In this document: one piece after another, positions 7,697 to 17,012 of the stretch
Layout of the letters: each line of letters starts with the position of its first letter
How positions within the stretch are numbered: position 1 is the stretch's first letter
Virus record (IMG/VR): IMGVR_UViG_3300023313_000019
Coordinates: 1 to 36,498 of that record
Length of the DNA stretch: 36,498 bases
From: a virus
Strand: one strand, 5' to 3'
The notes under the pieces: generated by a model
Database searches by the model: none
What the model saw: only the letters and a program-made list of their open reading frames with translations
What the model was told of the DNA's origin: nothing
Program-made: the position numbers and the translations under genes

Positions 7697-9065
7697 ATTA
7701 GATGATTTGGAAGAATTGGCACCATTTATGAAGCCTTTAGAATATAAGGCTTTTTTAACAGCAAAGTGCTATTATGATAAAGAATTATTTTGACAAACTT
7801 TTTTTAAACATTTAAAAGGAAAACAAACACCCCCTTTTCATTTAGAACTACAACAATTACTAGATGAGGATTGTAATATAGATATAATATGTCCTAGATG
7901 ACATTGAAAGACTACTACATTACTTATTGATATAATACATAGTTTAGTATATGAGAAGTATTGAAGTCAATTATATATAGCTCCTGCTTGATTATGAAGT
8001 GAAACATTATGAAAGATTAAATGTGAATTAGAAACGAATGAGTTATTAACAGAGGTATTTTGAAGTTTAGTACCAAAGCAAGATACAAAAACAAAAGAAT
8101 TAACTTGAACAAAGAAATGGAGAGAGAGAATGTTAGAACTTACTAATTGAGAAAGTATAGAAACATTAAGTAAATGAAATCCAGTTAGATGAAAAAGACC
8201 TAGAAGAATTATAGTAGATGATTTAGATGAGAATAAAGATGTAATGACAAAATCAGTAGTAGAAAAGGCTAGGAACTGGTTTTTTACTTCATTATATAAT
8301 ACTTTATTGCCTTGATGAAAGATAGTAATCTTATGAACTATAGTAGGTAATATGTGTATGGTAAAATATATAAAAGAAACTAAAGACTGGAAAGTAGTTG
8401 AGTATAAGGCAATAAATAATTGAAAAGCTTTATGGGAGGATATGTGGAGTTTAGAAGAATTAGAAAAAAGAAAAAGGGAAATATGAAGTACACTTTTTAA
8501 TCAAGAGTTTATGAATATACCTCTGCAAAGTGAGAATACAATTATTAAGCAAGAACATATACAATACTTTACATATAGTTGAGAAGTATTTGATTATGTT
8601 TATATGTGAGTAGACCCTGCAATATCTGAAAAAACAACAAGTGATGATTTTGCGATAGTAATTACTTGATTAATATGAGAGAAAAAATATGTATTAGAGT
8701 CTAAGGCTTTAAAATGAACAGATAAAGACCCATTCAGGGCAACAAAGACAGTTACTAGTTTATATAATAAATGGAATGTAAATAAGATTTATGTAGAAAC
8801 AGTTGCATTTCAACAAGTTATGAGTAAATTATTTAAGAAAGAACATCTTGCAACAGTTGAAATAAACCCCCATAGAGATAAGGTAACAAGACTAATGGAA
8901 TGGCAATGAGAGTTTGAACAATGATTTGTTTATTTTAATAAAGAATTAACTTATGATTTAGTCGAACAATTATTAGACTTCCCAGATGTAGAACACGATG
9001 ATGAAGTAGATGGTATGGTATATAGCTTTTGACCTAGGAGGAAGAAATTATTATTTATCGATTAA
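7674..9065 (+). CDS. Large terminase subunit
   Basis: The 463-residue packaging motor has an N-terminal ATPase and a C-terminal RNase H-like nuclease. Walker A is CPRGHGKTTT (residues 73-82) and Walker B is RRIIVDDLDE (D182, D183, with E186 next to it). Nuclease acidic residues appear in YMGVDPAIS (D314), YVETVAFQ (E375) and HDDEVDGM (D446). About 25 of 28 glycines are TGA, including both in Walker A, which makes this gene the clearest proof of the TGA=glycine code. It drives ATP-dependent DNA translocation into the prohead through the portal (9361) and cuts the genome. Confidence 0.96.
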
Positions 9066-9068
9066 TGT

Positions 9069-9344
9069 ATGACTAGGAGGATAGTTGTATTAACAGCATT
9101 TAAAAATGTTTGTTGGAAAGCAACAAAAATATATATAGCCCATTATAGAATGAAGTATCCACTTGAATTATATAATGTTCTTATTTGACCTCTTATAGAT
9201 TTATATAGAAAAACTGAATTAGAAATAGATAATGATGAGAAAAGATATAATAAATTTCAATATTATGAAAAAATCAAACAATTAGAAAAAGAAACATTAA
9301 AAAAATTTAACAAAGGTAATAAAATAGATATTATTAAAGAATAA
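9069..9344 (+). CDS. Hypothetical protein between terminase and portal, 91 aa
   Basis: A short basic protein (MTRRIVVLTAFKNVCWKATK; HYRMKYPLELYNVL) with a C-terminal charged helix (YYEKIKQLEKETLKKFNKGN). It starts four bases after the terminase stop; the ATG at 9065 closes after three codons and was not used. Small proteins in this position are common in siphoviruses. No function is recognised. Confidence 0.72.
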
Positions 9345-9360
9345 CAATTAATTAAAAAAT

Positions 9361-10557
9361 ATGGGATTAATGGATTGGTTTACAAAACCTTCAGATAAAA
9401 AACCGATAGTAAAAGGTTATACATTTGGTTGAAATATCTTATCTTATGATTTAAGTTATGAAACTTATTTTAAGTATTACGACTTAAATCCTTTTATATT
9501 TATGTGTATAAATAAAAGAAGTAATGATGCTTTTAGTAAATGATTTGATATAACTAGATGATGAAAAACATTATATCCGTTAGATTTTGAAGAATTAATT
9601 AAATATTCAACTGCTTGAACTCCAAAAGAGTTTATTAAAAGACTTGTAAGAGATTATGATATAACAGGTAATGCCTATGTATACATAGTTAAAAATGAAA
9701 AAGGTACTAAACCTATATGAGTACAAATACTAGACCCTAGATACATAAAGCCAGTTGCAGATAAAACAGGTAAATTATTATGATATGTTCAAAATCTATA
9801 TTGAATTAAAGTATTTCTTCCAGATGAAGTATTCCATATTAAAAATGATAATGATATTACAAATGAAATAGTAGGTAAATCAAGAATGACAAGTTTATTT
9901 GTAGATGTAGAAACAGACCAAGAAGCAAAAGATAGTAACTTAGCTTTTTTCAAGAATAATCAAACACCTAGTTCATTAATATTATTAGACCCTGAATTTG
10001 AAGTTGATGAAACAGACCAAACAAAGATAAGAGCAAAAATAAAACAGATGTTTGAATGAGGGCAATATATATGAGGAAAGAACAAGCATAGAAGTATGAT
10101 GGCTCAATGAATAAAAGATGTAATTAAAATACAAGATAAAATAAGTGATTGAGAATTTTTATGAATAAGAAACTTTACACTTGATTTGGTAAGTGCTGTA
10201 TATGAAGTACCTAAGAGTATTTTATGATTTACTGAAAATGCTAATTATTCAAATGGATTAAATCAGTATGATATTTACTGGGATAATATAGAAGCACTTG
10301 AAAAGAAGTTTGGAGATTTTTTAACAAGTATTTTACAAGTATTTGACAATAGATACCAGTTTCTACCTAAGAGAGATAATCTTAGAAAACTAATGCTTAA
10401 ATCTGACATTGCTTGAAGCTTATATAAAGATAAACAATTATTAACTTTAAATGAAGCAAGAGAGATTATAGATTATAAACCTGTAAAAGATTGAGAAAAA
10501 TTTAATAGTGTTCCTGCTCCTATTATAAATCAAAATCCTAATCCAAAGAAAAAATAA
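9361..10557 (+). CDS. Portal protein (HK97-type)
   Basis: The 398-residue length and motif order fit the HK97/SPP1-like portal family. They include YDLNPFIFMCINKRSNDAF near residue 40, DYDITGNAYVYIVKNEKG, PIGVQILDPRYIKPVADKTG, EVFHIKNDND, and VYEVPKSILGFTENANYSN before the C-terminal helical domain. Twelve copies form the ring at one capsid vertex through which DNA enters and to which the connector proteins attach. Glycine is coded by both TGA and GGN in roughly equal numbers. The protein ends in a Pro- and Lys-rich tail. Confidence 0.93.
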
Positions 10558-10592
10558 TTGCAAAAGGTAATTACTATTATACAATAAAATTA
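10558..10592 (+). promoter_or_regulatory. Candidate late promoter for the capsid operon
   Basis: TTGCAA (10558-10563), a 16-base spacer and TACAAT (10580-10585) form a sigma70-like promoter in the 55-base gap before the protease-scaffold gene. Its first 13 bases, TTGCAAAAGGTAA, recur with one or two changes at 15122 and 21751, each upstream of a structural gene, so the whole motif may be a late-gene element rather than only a -35 box. Confidence 0.5.
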
Positions 10593-10612
10593 TATACTTA
10601 ATAAATATAAAT

Positions 10613-11599
10613 ATGAAGACTTACTCTAGTATTGAAACAAATATAATAAAAAAGAAATCCGATTTAGGTTGAGATATAGCTTCTAAAATTCCAGATTGAG
10701 CAATTTACTTTGAATGAGTTGTATCTACTGGAGATAAAAATAGGAATTGATATACAATAGACTCAAAGGCTTGGTTTTTTGAAAATTGAAAATATATAGA
10801 TAAATTTTTAAAAAGTTGAAGTGTACTATTCTCTCACGAAGATGATAAACCTATATGAAGACCTCTCACTTTTGAGAAAAAGGGAGATAGTATAAAGGTT
10901 AGTTGATATGTATTTGATGATACCTTTACTAATGGAGCAATAGGTAGATGATTAATACTTTGATTGTCTACTGGACATATTACACATAATGCAGTTTATA
11001 GAAATACTAAGGATTGAACAGAAATAGATGCAAATGATTTTAGTAAAATGATTTGGAGAGATGAAGACTTAGAAGATGAATATAGAAACTGATTATGGGA
11101 ATATGTAGTAACACAAGCAGAAATTGTAGAATTTAGCTTTGTTACAACTCCTAGTAATAGAGATAGTATATTGAACGGGGCAGAAGTCCTTACTAATCTA
11201 ATTAGTAAAAACCTAAATGTAGACCCAAAAGAGGTTAAAAATAATTTATTTTCTAATAGTAAAACTATGAAATTAGAAGAAGCACTTAAGGAGGTTGAAA
11301 CATTAAAGACTAGTGTTGAAACTTTCGAGAAAACAGTTTCAGAAAATGAAACTAAAATAAATGCTTTGGAAGAAGATTTAGCCTCTAAAGACAAAGAATT
11401 AGAGGAAACTAAAACTGCTACTGAAGAAGCAACTGCTGAAGTTAATAGTTTAAAAGAAGAAATAGCTACAAATGAAGCTACTATTCTAAAACTAAAAGAC
11501 CAAGCAAAAGAAGTTATATTAGCTAATGCAAAAATTGATTGAGCTGATGAAAACAAAATGGGGAGTATTGCAGATTTTACTGCAAAGTATTCTAAATAA
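10613..11599 (+). CDS. Prohead maturation protease fused to scaffold domain
   Basis: Residues 1-185 resemble the HK97-type prohead protease. They have YFEGVVSTGDKNRNGYTI at the start, the catalytic His in VLFSHEDDKPIGRP (H75), a Ser in LGLSTGHITH (S119), and a closing strand AEIVEFSFVTTPSNRDS. Residues about 200-328 are a long glycine-poor coiled coil (LEEALKEVETLKTSVETFEK and onward) ending with DFTAKYSK, as expected for a fused scaffold. It should sit inside the prohead, template capsid assembly and be destroyed on maturation. Glycines of the protease part are mainly TGA. The major capsid gene follows by 25 bases. Confidence 0.88.
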
Positions 11600-11624
11600 T
11601 TTTAATTTATAATTTATAAGTAAT

Positions 11625-12809
11625 ATGAAACTTACAGAACAGTTATTATATAACTCAATAGCTTTATACCACATAAATAAAAAAGGTGGAGAAATGTTAA
11701 AAGACTTAAATACAATTTTAAGTAAAGATAAAACAAGTGTATCTGATTTATTACAAATGGATAATGCTAGTTTTATACAAACAAATGCTAATGAAGTACT
11801 AGGTACTACACAAGTTGGTTTTTGACAAGAATTTGTACAACAAACTATTTTATCTTCTGAATTAATTGAAAGATTAAAAGTAGGAGAAAGTTTATTAGTT
11901 GATGCTACAATTAAACTAATGACTAGTAAGTCAATGGACTTCCCAGTTAGAGGTGGAAGATTAAGAATGAGCTTAACTACTGAAAATGTAAATTCTCCAT
12001 TATGAGGAGCTACAGACCAATCACAAGTTAAAAAAGCAGGTACAGTATCAGTAAATCTAACTGCAAAAGAAATGAAAATTACTGTTTACTACTCTGATAC
12101 TTGGTTAGAAGATAGTGTAGTAAGTGTTGCTGAATATGTACTACAAGCTATAACAGAGGCTTACGATAGTTCTATACACGAAATTCTTATTAATGGTGAT
12201 ATAGCTACTTGATTAAATGCTAATATAAATATCATTGATGGAAATACTACTGCTCTTCCAGATGGTGCTAAAACTGATTTACTATTAGCTGATGGTTGAA
12301 GAAAATTAGCTTTCACTACTGGTGCAACTGTTGATGCTTTAGCAAACTTTGTAATATCTAATTTAAGAAGTGCAAGAGCTGCTATGGGTGTGAAATGATT
12401 AAATCCAAAAGACTTAAGAATAGTTCCAGACATAACAACTTATAATTCTCTAATGAATTTAACACAAGTTGAAACAATGGAAAAATTTGGAGATGCTGCT
12501 ACTATAAAGAGCGGTGTACTAGTTGCAATCGATTGAATAAAAATTGTAAATAGAGAAGAAATGACTAAATGTTTAGCTACTGGTAAACAATCTTCTAATC
12601 CTGCATTGAATGTTAAAGGTTCATTATTAGTTATACATACTCCATCTATTCTTGTATGAATAAGAAGAGATTTAACTACTGAAACTTCAAGATATGCTGA
12701 AGACGGTGTAACTGGTATCACTGGTACTGCAAGAATAGCTGTTACTCTTGATAATACTCAAAATAACATTGAACCTACTTCACCAAGTGCATTAGTTATA
12801 AATATTTAA
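11625..12809 (+). CDS. Major capsid protein (HK97 fold)
   Basis: The gene directly follows the protease-scaffold fusion and precedes the connectors, and its 394 residues fit the HK97 family. Typical elements are SMDFPVRGGRLR in the N-arm/E-loop region, KKAGTVSVNLTAKEMKITVY, the spine-helix region WLEDSVVSVAEYVLQA, and GVLVAIDGIKIVNREEM near the C-terminus. The codon usage is distinctive: about 22 GGN glycines against 7 TGA, while most neighbouring genes favour TGA. The leading explanation is selection for efficient decoding in the most abundant protein. Confidence 0.9.
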
Positions 12810-12827
12810 TCCTTAACCTAATCTATT

Positions 12828-13349
12828 ATGATAAGAATAGTAAAAATTGAATTTACTTCAAATGTTGCTACTTCATTGAGTGGTGGACCTAGACAAGAAT
12901 ATAAAAAAGGAACTAAAGTTGTAGTAACGGAAGATGAAATGCTTCCATTACTAAGACTTGGTTGTAAACTTATATGAAAATTTAGTTTTACTTATGAAGA
13001 CAATAAAAAATTAGTAGATGAAAATATAAAAGTTCATCAAGCTAAACTTGAAAAAGCACAAAAGGAAAAAGAACTAGCAGATGAAAAAGCTAGAAAAGAA
13101 GAAGCTAAAAGATTGAAAGCAATTGAAGAAGCTGAACAAAAAGCAAAAGATGAAATTGAAGCTAAAAGACAAGCTGAAATCAAAGCACAAGAAAAACTTG
13201 AAAAAGAAAGACTTGAAGCTATGGAAGAAGCTAAAAGGATAGCAGAAGAAAATCTTATTGAAGCTAAAGCACAAGCTAAGCTAGAAGAAGAAGAGCTTGA
13301 AAAAAAAGTTGCTAAGAAATTAGAAGAGAAAAAAAAGAGCAACAAATAA
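12828..13349 (+). CDS. Capsid-adjacent protein with long charged coiled coil, 173 aa
   Basis: The first 60 residues form a small beta-rich head (VKIEFTSNVATSLSGGPRQE; KLIGKFSFTYEDNKKL). The remaining 110 residues are a nearly unbroken Lys/Glu/Ala helix (EKARKEEAKRLKAIEEAEQK and onward) ending KKKSNK. Only one glycine is TGA. Position after the major capsid gene and before a terminator suggests a head-associated, decoration or fibre-like protein, but no family is recognised. The same helical stretch creates spurious open frames on the other strand. Confidence 0.75.
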
Positions 13350-13369
13350 ACATAGCTCACTTATAATTT

Positions 13370-13400
13370 AAAGGGGCTATAAGTCCCTTTTTATTTTTTT
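13370..13400 (+). terminator. Intrinsic terminator after the capsid operon
   Basis: AAAGGG (13370-13375) pairs with CCCTTT (13385-13390) around a nine-base loop, and the stem runs into a nearly continuous T tract to 13400. It separates the head genes from the connector genes and would let capsid transcripts be more abundant than tail transcripts. Confidence 0.8.
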
Positions 13401-13412
13401 AAACATATAATT

Positions 13413-14000
13413 ATGGCTGTATTACTAACAGAAGTTAAAGACTATTTATGAATTACTTGAACTAATGATGATGTTAGGTTACAAGCAATTTTGGATTGAT
13501 TAAATGAGGATATAACTAATAAGGTATGAGATATTACTTTATGAGATAAAACTATGACTATCCAAAATAAAACATCTAAAAGTAATTTTGCTTTTAATTC
13601 TGTTATAAGAGATAGTAAAATCACTTTAGATATTATTAATCCAACAGCTATTAAAACAATTAACTGAAATGACTTTACTTCAAAGGTTATATGAACTGAT
13701 TATATTATAAATCCAGACTGAACAGCTTATGTGAAAAATTTATCTCTATATACTATTAATAATTTTGGTTTTTTTGATGTTGTTTTTACTGCTGGTTACT
13801 CAACTACTCCAAAACAATTAATAGCTATTACGAGTGAATATTTAGGGTATTTGTTTAGTAAAGATTTGTGAAAAGATATAATAGAAGAAAAAATGTGACC
13901 AAGATGAGTGAAATATGCTCAAGGAAGTGAAAAAGAAGTTAAAAAGACTTTTTATAAATGATTAAATCAATTTATTCCTTTATCTTTGAGAGTATGGTAA
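13413..14000 (+). CDS. Head-tail connector (adaptor) protein
   Basis: The 195-residue protein begins MAVLLTEVKDYLGITGTNDD and continues VRLQAILDGLNEDITNKVG, the usual start of gp6/gp15-type adaptor proteins that bind the portal. A beta-rich middle (FTSKVIGTDYIINPDGTAYV; FDVVFTAGYSTTPKQLIAIT) and a helical C-terminus complete the fold. It overlaps the next gene by 7 bases. Confidence 0.82.
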
Positions 14001-14329
14001 AAAAATATTATGATACATTATGTACTATTTCAAGAAAATGAGTAAACACAGTTAGATGAAGTCAAGTTGAAACAATAATTAATATTTATACAAATATATA
14101 TTGTGCTATATATAAACAAACTAAAAGACTTACAGAAACAATACAAGCAATAGAAACAGATAGTAATGAAGTTCATATGGTAATTGATTGATGATATAAT
14201 TGAATACTTATATGAGATGTAGTAACTATTGCTAACCTAAAATATCAAATAATGAGTACTCCTTTAGAAAATAAAAGAAGTAATTGACTTATTGATAATT
14301 ATGAATTTACAATTAAAAGAACTACATAA
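13994..14329 (+). CDS. Probable head-tail joining/closure protein, 111 aa
   Basis: A small beta-rich protein (TNIYCAIYKQTKRLTETIQA; GYNGILIGDVVTIANLKYQI) in the canonical second-connector position. Length, location and the strand-turn pattern around NGILIGDVVTI fit head-closure (stopper) proteins. It overlaps both neighbours. Confidence 0.68.
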
Positions 14330-14694
14330 TGCCTATAAAATTTAAAATAGATTTCGGTAATATAAAGAAGAAAACTTTAAAGCAAACAGTAAGTGCAGTT
14401 TCTGAAACAACACAAGATGTTTACAACGATATAAAGTTATATTCTCCAATAGATACTGGAACATATTTAAAATGACATAGGAATAGATGAATAACCATTA
14501 AAGGTAATAGGGTTGTATGAATTGTAGAAAACTTATGAGATTATGTAGAAAGAGTTGAGTCAGGATTTAGGAAAAACTCTGTAAACTGGCACTTAAAAAA
14601 CTTATGACAAATCTATACTTCAAAATGAGCAGATGTTTATTGAAAAGCGACTGCTAAAAATAAAGATAAATTTATAACTAAATTAAAATGATAA
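14329..14694 (+). CDS. HK97 gp10-like tail completion protein, 121 aa
   Basis: The conserved element YSPIDTGTYLKG (around residue 40) matches the 'P.dTG.lr.S' signature of HK97 gp10-like proteins, and DYVERVESGFRK is close to the 'YA.yvE.Gt' element that follows it. The family sits at the head-tail interface. Start and end overlap the adjacent genes by one and seven bases. Confidence 0.82.
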
Positions 14695-15119
14695 CAAATA
14701 TAGGAGCTAAATTTGACTTATTGCAAGCATATTTAGTAAATAATGCAACATTAACTGCTCTGTTCCCTTGATGAATAACTGCTTGAAAGCCTATAATAGT
14801 ATGAAATCAATTAAGTTTATATTTTGAATTGAATAGTAATGCTCCCTATGTTACAAATGATAGGAATTGAGATAATAATTTAGTTAAAAAGGCTACTATT
14901 AATTTTGTAATAACTACAAATCAAAAAAATGTAGCAAATGTAGTGATTTATGAAGCTTTAGATACTCTATCTAATGTTTTAGTTTGAAATCCTATATATC
15001 TTACTTGAATGGATATAAACTCTGTTCAAGAGGGGATACAAAGTGGAATTTTATATGATAAAAATGCAAATCCACTATTAATAGCTGAATATGATTTTGT
15101 TTATAAATCTAGTTATTAA
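14688..15119 (+). CDS. Probable tail terminator protein, 143 aa
   Basis: The fourth small protein between portal and tail tube, with the expected size and mixed alpha/beta pattern (GAKFDLLQAYLVNNATLTAL; KKATINFVITTNQKN; NVVIYEALDTLSNVL). Tail terminators cap the tube and stop its polymerisation. The call is mainly by gene order. Confidence 0.62.
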
Positions 15120-15121
15120 TT

Positions 15122-15154
15122 TTGCAAAGGGTAAAACCTTAGATATCATATAAT
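15122..15154 (+). promoter_or_regulatory. Candidate late regulatory element before the tail-tube gene
   Basis: TTGCAAAGGGTAA (15122-15134) is the second copy of the motif found at 10558. A TATAAT box lies at 15149-15154. The distance of 21 bases between TTGCAA and TATAAT is too long for a normal -35/-10 pair, so the upstream motif may instead bind an activator. Confidence 0.42.
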
Positions 15155-15180
15155 TATATTAATATTTAATTAAAAAAATT

Positions 15181-15798
15181 ATGGCTGTATTAAATTTTGC
15201 ACAAAATGCAATGACAGGAGAGAATGGTAGTTGAATACTATCAATAGCTACAAATTATACTGGTACTACATATGCTGATTGAAATGGTGCTAATGAAAGC
15301 ATTTCGATAGCTGCTATTGAAGCACTAACTTTTGCTGATATAGGATACTTTGAAAACTTTTCAGTATATATTAAAAAAGGTAATGAAAGAATTATAACTA
15401 CTGATTATACAGATGTTCAAGAAATAAGTAGAAAACAAGAAAAAATAACTTGATTTACTTTTGATTTACAAGAAGTTCTTGAAATGACTAATTTAGGTAA
15501 GTTATTAAATGCTTCTGTTGAAGTAGTTGCTCAATGAGTATGAACAAAATGACAAGAAATAATAGGTATGAAAAGAATTACTAAAACACAACCTTTTCAA
15601 TTATTTAGATTTGTTTCAGCTCCAGATGCAAACGGGTTAAGTAATGTATTTTACTTTGTAAAAGCTGTTATGACTGGAGATTTAGCTCTACCATATACAA
15701 ACTTAAGTAAAAATGACTTTACTGGTGTAACTTTTGACCACGAAGTTGCTCAAAGTGGTAATATGTTTATTAAGAAAGAAGTATCAGTTGCCTTATAG
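15181..15798 (+). CDS. Major tail (tube) protein
   Basis: The 205-residue protein lies between the tail terminator and the tail-assembly gene, the fixed place of the tube subunit, and is followed by its own terminator. It is beta-rich (FENFSVYIKKGNERIITTDY; VQEISRKQEKITGFTFDLQE) and ends VTFDHEVAQSGNMFIKKEVS, the kind of closing strand seen in tube proteins. Only about one third of its glycines are TGA, again low as in the capsid protein, consistent with a high-copy structural protein. It stops with TAG. Confidence 0.82.
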
Positions 15799-15819
15799 TA
15801 TTGTAATAAAAAGAAAATT

Positions 15820-15852
15820 AGATATAATTGTAAAAGATTATATCTTTTTTTT
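15820..15852 (+). terminator. Intrinsic terminator after the tail-tube gene
   Basis: A perfect 9-bp stem AGATATAAT/ATTATATCT (15820-15828 with 15837-15845), loop TGTAAAAG, followed by eight T residues. It would limit read-through from the abundant tube message into the tail-assembly genes. Confidence 0.85.
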
Positions 15853-15858
15853 AAATTT

Positions 15859-16452
15859 ATGAAAAAAACACAATTTCCAACTAAAAGAACTTTTGAACAA
15901 GATTTTTTAAACACAAAATGAAAGACACTTTTTACTTTAAGATATGAACAAGCTACAATATGAGAATATTATGAGTATTTAGCTAAAAGTCCTGAAGCTC
16001 AAACATTAGAACTATTTTCTATTTTAAAAAAACACATCGTATATAATTTAAAAGATAAAATATTTAAGTTTTTTAATAAGAATTATGTATCAAATATAGA
16101 AAAATGATTAAAAGTAGAAGATATTTTAACAAGTATATTAAAAAATAAATATAGAGGGTATGAAAGTATTTTTACAGAAGTAAGAAGATTTAAAGAGAAA
16201 AGATGATGAGGTTCAATTGAAAGTGTTTGATTATCTGCTATTTGTAAAACATATAATATATCTCCTACCGATTTAATGAAAAATTATACCTTAGAGCAAT
16301 ATTTTTGGTTTTTAGATGGTGTAGAATGGATTAATAACTCTATGGATAAAGAATGAGAAGCATTAAATAAAATGGCTATTATCGATAAAAAAGAAGTTAA
16401 AAAAAGAGCTGAAGAAACAAGGAAAGCATTTGAAAAAATAAGAAAGAAATAA
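15859..16452 (+). CDS. Probable tail assembly chaperone, 197 aa
   Basis: A helical protein between the tail-tube and tape-measure genes, the position of gpG-type tail assembly chaperones. It opens MKKTQFPTKRTFEQDF. Later come ICKTYNISPTDLMKNYTLEQ and YFWFLDGVEWINNSMDKEGE, followed by a charged C-terminal helix. A short A-run near the end (16433-16438) could allow a -1 shift but would add only about 17 residues, so the usual long frameshift extension is not evident. Confidence 0.68.
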
Positions 16453-16553
16453 TTTTCACAGGTTTTTCACAGGTTACTATAATAAAGTAGTTAGTTTTCT
16501 TGATAAACTAAGGGAAAAGTAAAGCTGTAAAAAGCTGTAAAAATAATAAACTC
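16453..16553. repeat. Tandem repeats around a hairpin
   Basis: TTTTCACAGG (16453-16462) and TTTTTCACAGG (16463-16473) stand on one side of a 7-bp hairpin TTAGTTT/AAACTAA (16491-16511), and two copies of AGCTGTAAAA (16523-16532, 16533-16542) stand on the other. The two repeat families are near-inverted versions of each other (CACAG against CTGT, flanked by T or A runs). This first part of the long gene-free stretch holds no open frame. It may be a protein-binding site or a large imperfect stem. Confidence 0.55.
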
Positions 16554-16563
16554 AAAAAAAGAT

Positions 16564-16598
16564 TTGTTTATTTGTATTTTTTTATTATAATATGTTTA
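16564..16598 (+). promoter_or_regulatory. Promoter of the kissing-loop RNA
   Basis: TTGTTT (16564-16569), a 16-base spacer and TATAAT (16586-16591) predict a start near 16598. The bases just before, TCAAAAAAAGATTTG, resemble the TCTAAAAAAGTTTTG box of the promoters at 29623, 33308 and 36103. It stands alone in front of a short terminated transcript rather than a protein gene. Confidence 0.6.
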
Positions 16599-16692
16599 CA
16601 TAAAAACTTATATCGTGAGTATAAGTTGTCTGACAACCTATACAAGATATAGTTTTTAGCACCAATTACTCACGATAGTTGGTGTTTTTTTT
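16598..16692 (+). ncRNA. Small RNA with complementary (kissing) loops
   Basis: The predicted 95-nt transcript folds into hairpin 1 (ACTTATA/TATAAGT, 16606-16626) with loop TCGTGAG, two short hairpins (16626-16636; CTATA/TATAG at 16638-16652), and terminal hairpin 4 (CACCAATTA against TAGTTGGTG, 16660-16684) with loop CTCACGA, followed by eight T residues. The two 7-nt loops are exact reverse complements. The complementarity extends to 10 bases (16611-16620 with 16668-16677) if the stems open. No start codon with a useful frame is present. This is a self-contained non-coding RNA, or one half of a loop-loop pairing between two molecules. No known family is recognised. Confidence 0.7.
16660..16692 (+). 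terminator. Terminator of the kissing-loop RNA
   Basis: CACCAA/TTGGTG with a further partly paired TTA/TAG segment closes the CTCACGA loop and is followed directly by TTTTTTTT. It ends the transcript begun near 16598. Confidence 0.85.
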
Positions 16693-17012
16693 ATGCTACT
16701 AGGTATAAACTAGAGGGTATCCCATAAATTAACTTATCTTGAGTGGAATAAGATACTGACAAGAGCATTGAGCAATCAGAAGTCGCAGGCAGATAAGGCT
16801 AGTAAACGAACGATATACGATTATAGCTAGTAAAGTATTGATGTTTTGTAGAAATACAAACAGGCAATAAGTTATTTAAGATAACTGAGTGGTTACGACT
16901 AGTTTCAGTTTTGTCTGACTAGAGTATTTTCTTATAAGGGTTTTGTATTCTAGGCAGGCTTATAACTAGACACTCACTCAACCGATTATATCTTTTAACT
17001 AATTACTAAAAT
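16693..17012 (+). other. Gene-free, structured, CTAG-rich stretch
   Basis: No frame of useful length is open on either strand with TAA and TAG as stops. The sequence is visibly richer in G and C than its surroundings and contains several stems. These include TATCTT/AAGATA around GAGTGGAAT, AGTTAT/ATAACT around TTAAG followed again by GAGTGG, CTAGT..CAG/CTG..ACTAG, and TTATAAG/CTTATAA near the 3' end. CTAG occurs eight times in about 300 bases. GCTAGTAAA occurs twice. It may be a large structured RNA or a cis-acting DNA site; I do not recognise it as a known RNA class or as a tRNA. Confidence 0.5.

Noticed and set aside
7674-9065. TGA read as tryptophan (Mycoplasma-type code 4)
   Set aside because: Walker A, GHGR, GH24 and YopX motifs require glycine at TGA; Trp is supplied by TGG at plausible positions.
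9065-9076. ATG at 9065 overlapping the terminase stop
   Set aside because: It is followed by TAG after three codons; the ATG at 9069 opens the 91-codon gene.
10996-11556. Long open frame on the minus strand opposite the protease-scaffold gene (similar ones at 13037-13360, 24474-24896, 12161-12721)
   Set aside because: They lie exactly opposite strongly supported genes. Their low-complexity Ser/Ala/Phe compositions are the mirror of Glu/Lys/Ala/Thr-rich coding sequence. No gene on the minus strand is supported anywhere.
16433-16452. Programmed -1 frameshift producing a long tail-chaperone fusion
   Set aside because: An A-run exists near the end of the 15859 gene, but the -1 frame closes after about 17 codons, before any downstream gene.
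16606-16900. Group I intron between the chaperone gene and the 17013 gene
   Set aside because: AAGATATAG and ACGACTAG recall conserved intron core elements, but they are in the wrong order, the first belongs to a small hairpin of the kissing-loop RNA, and no flanking exons of one protein can be shown.
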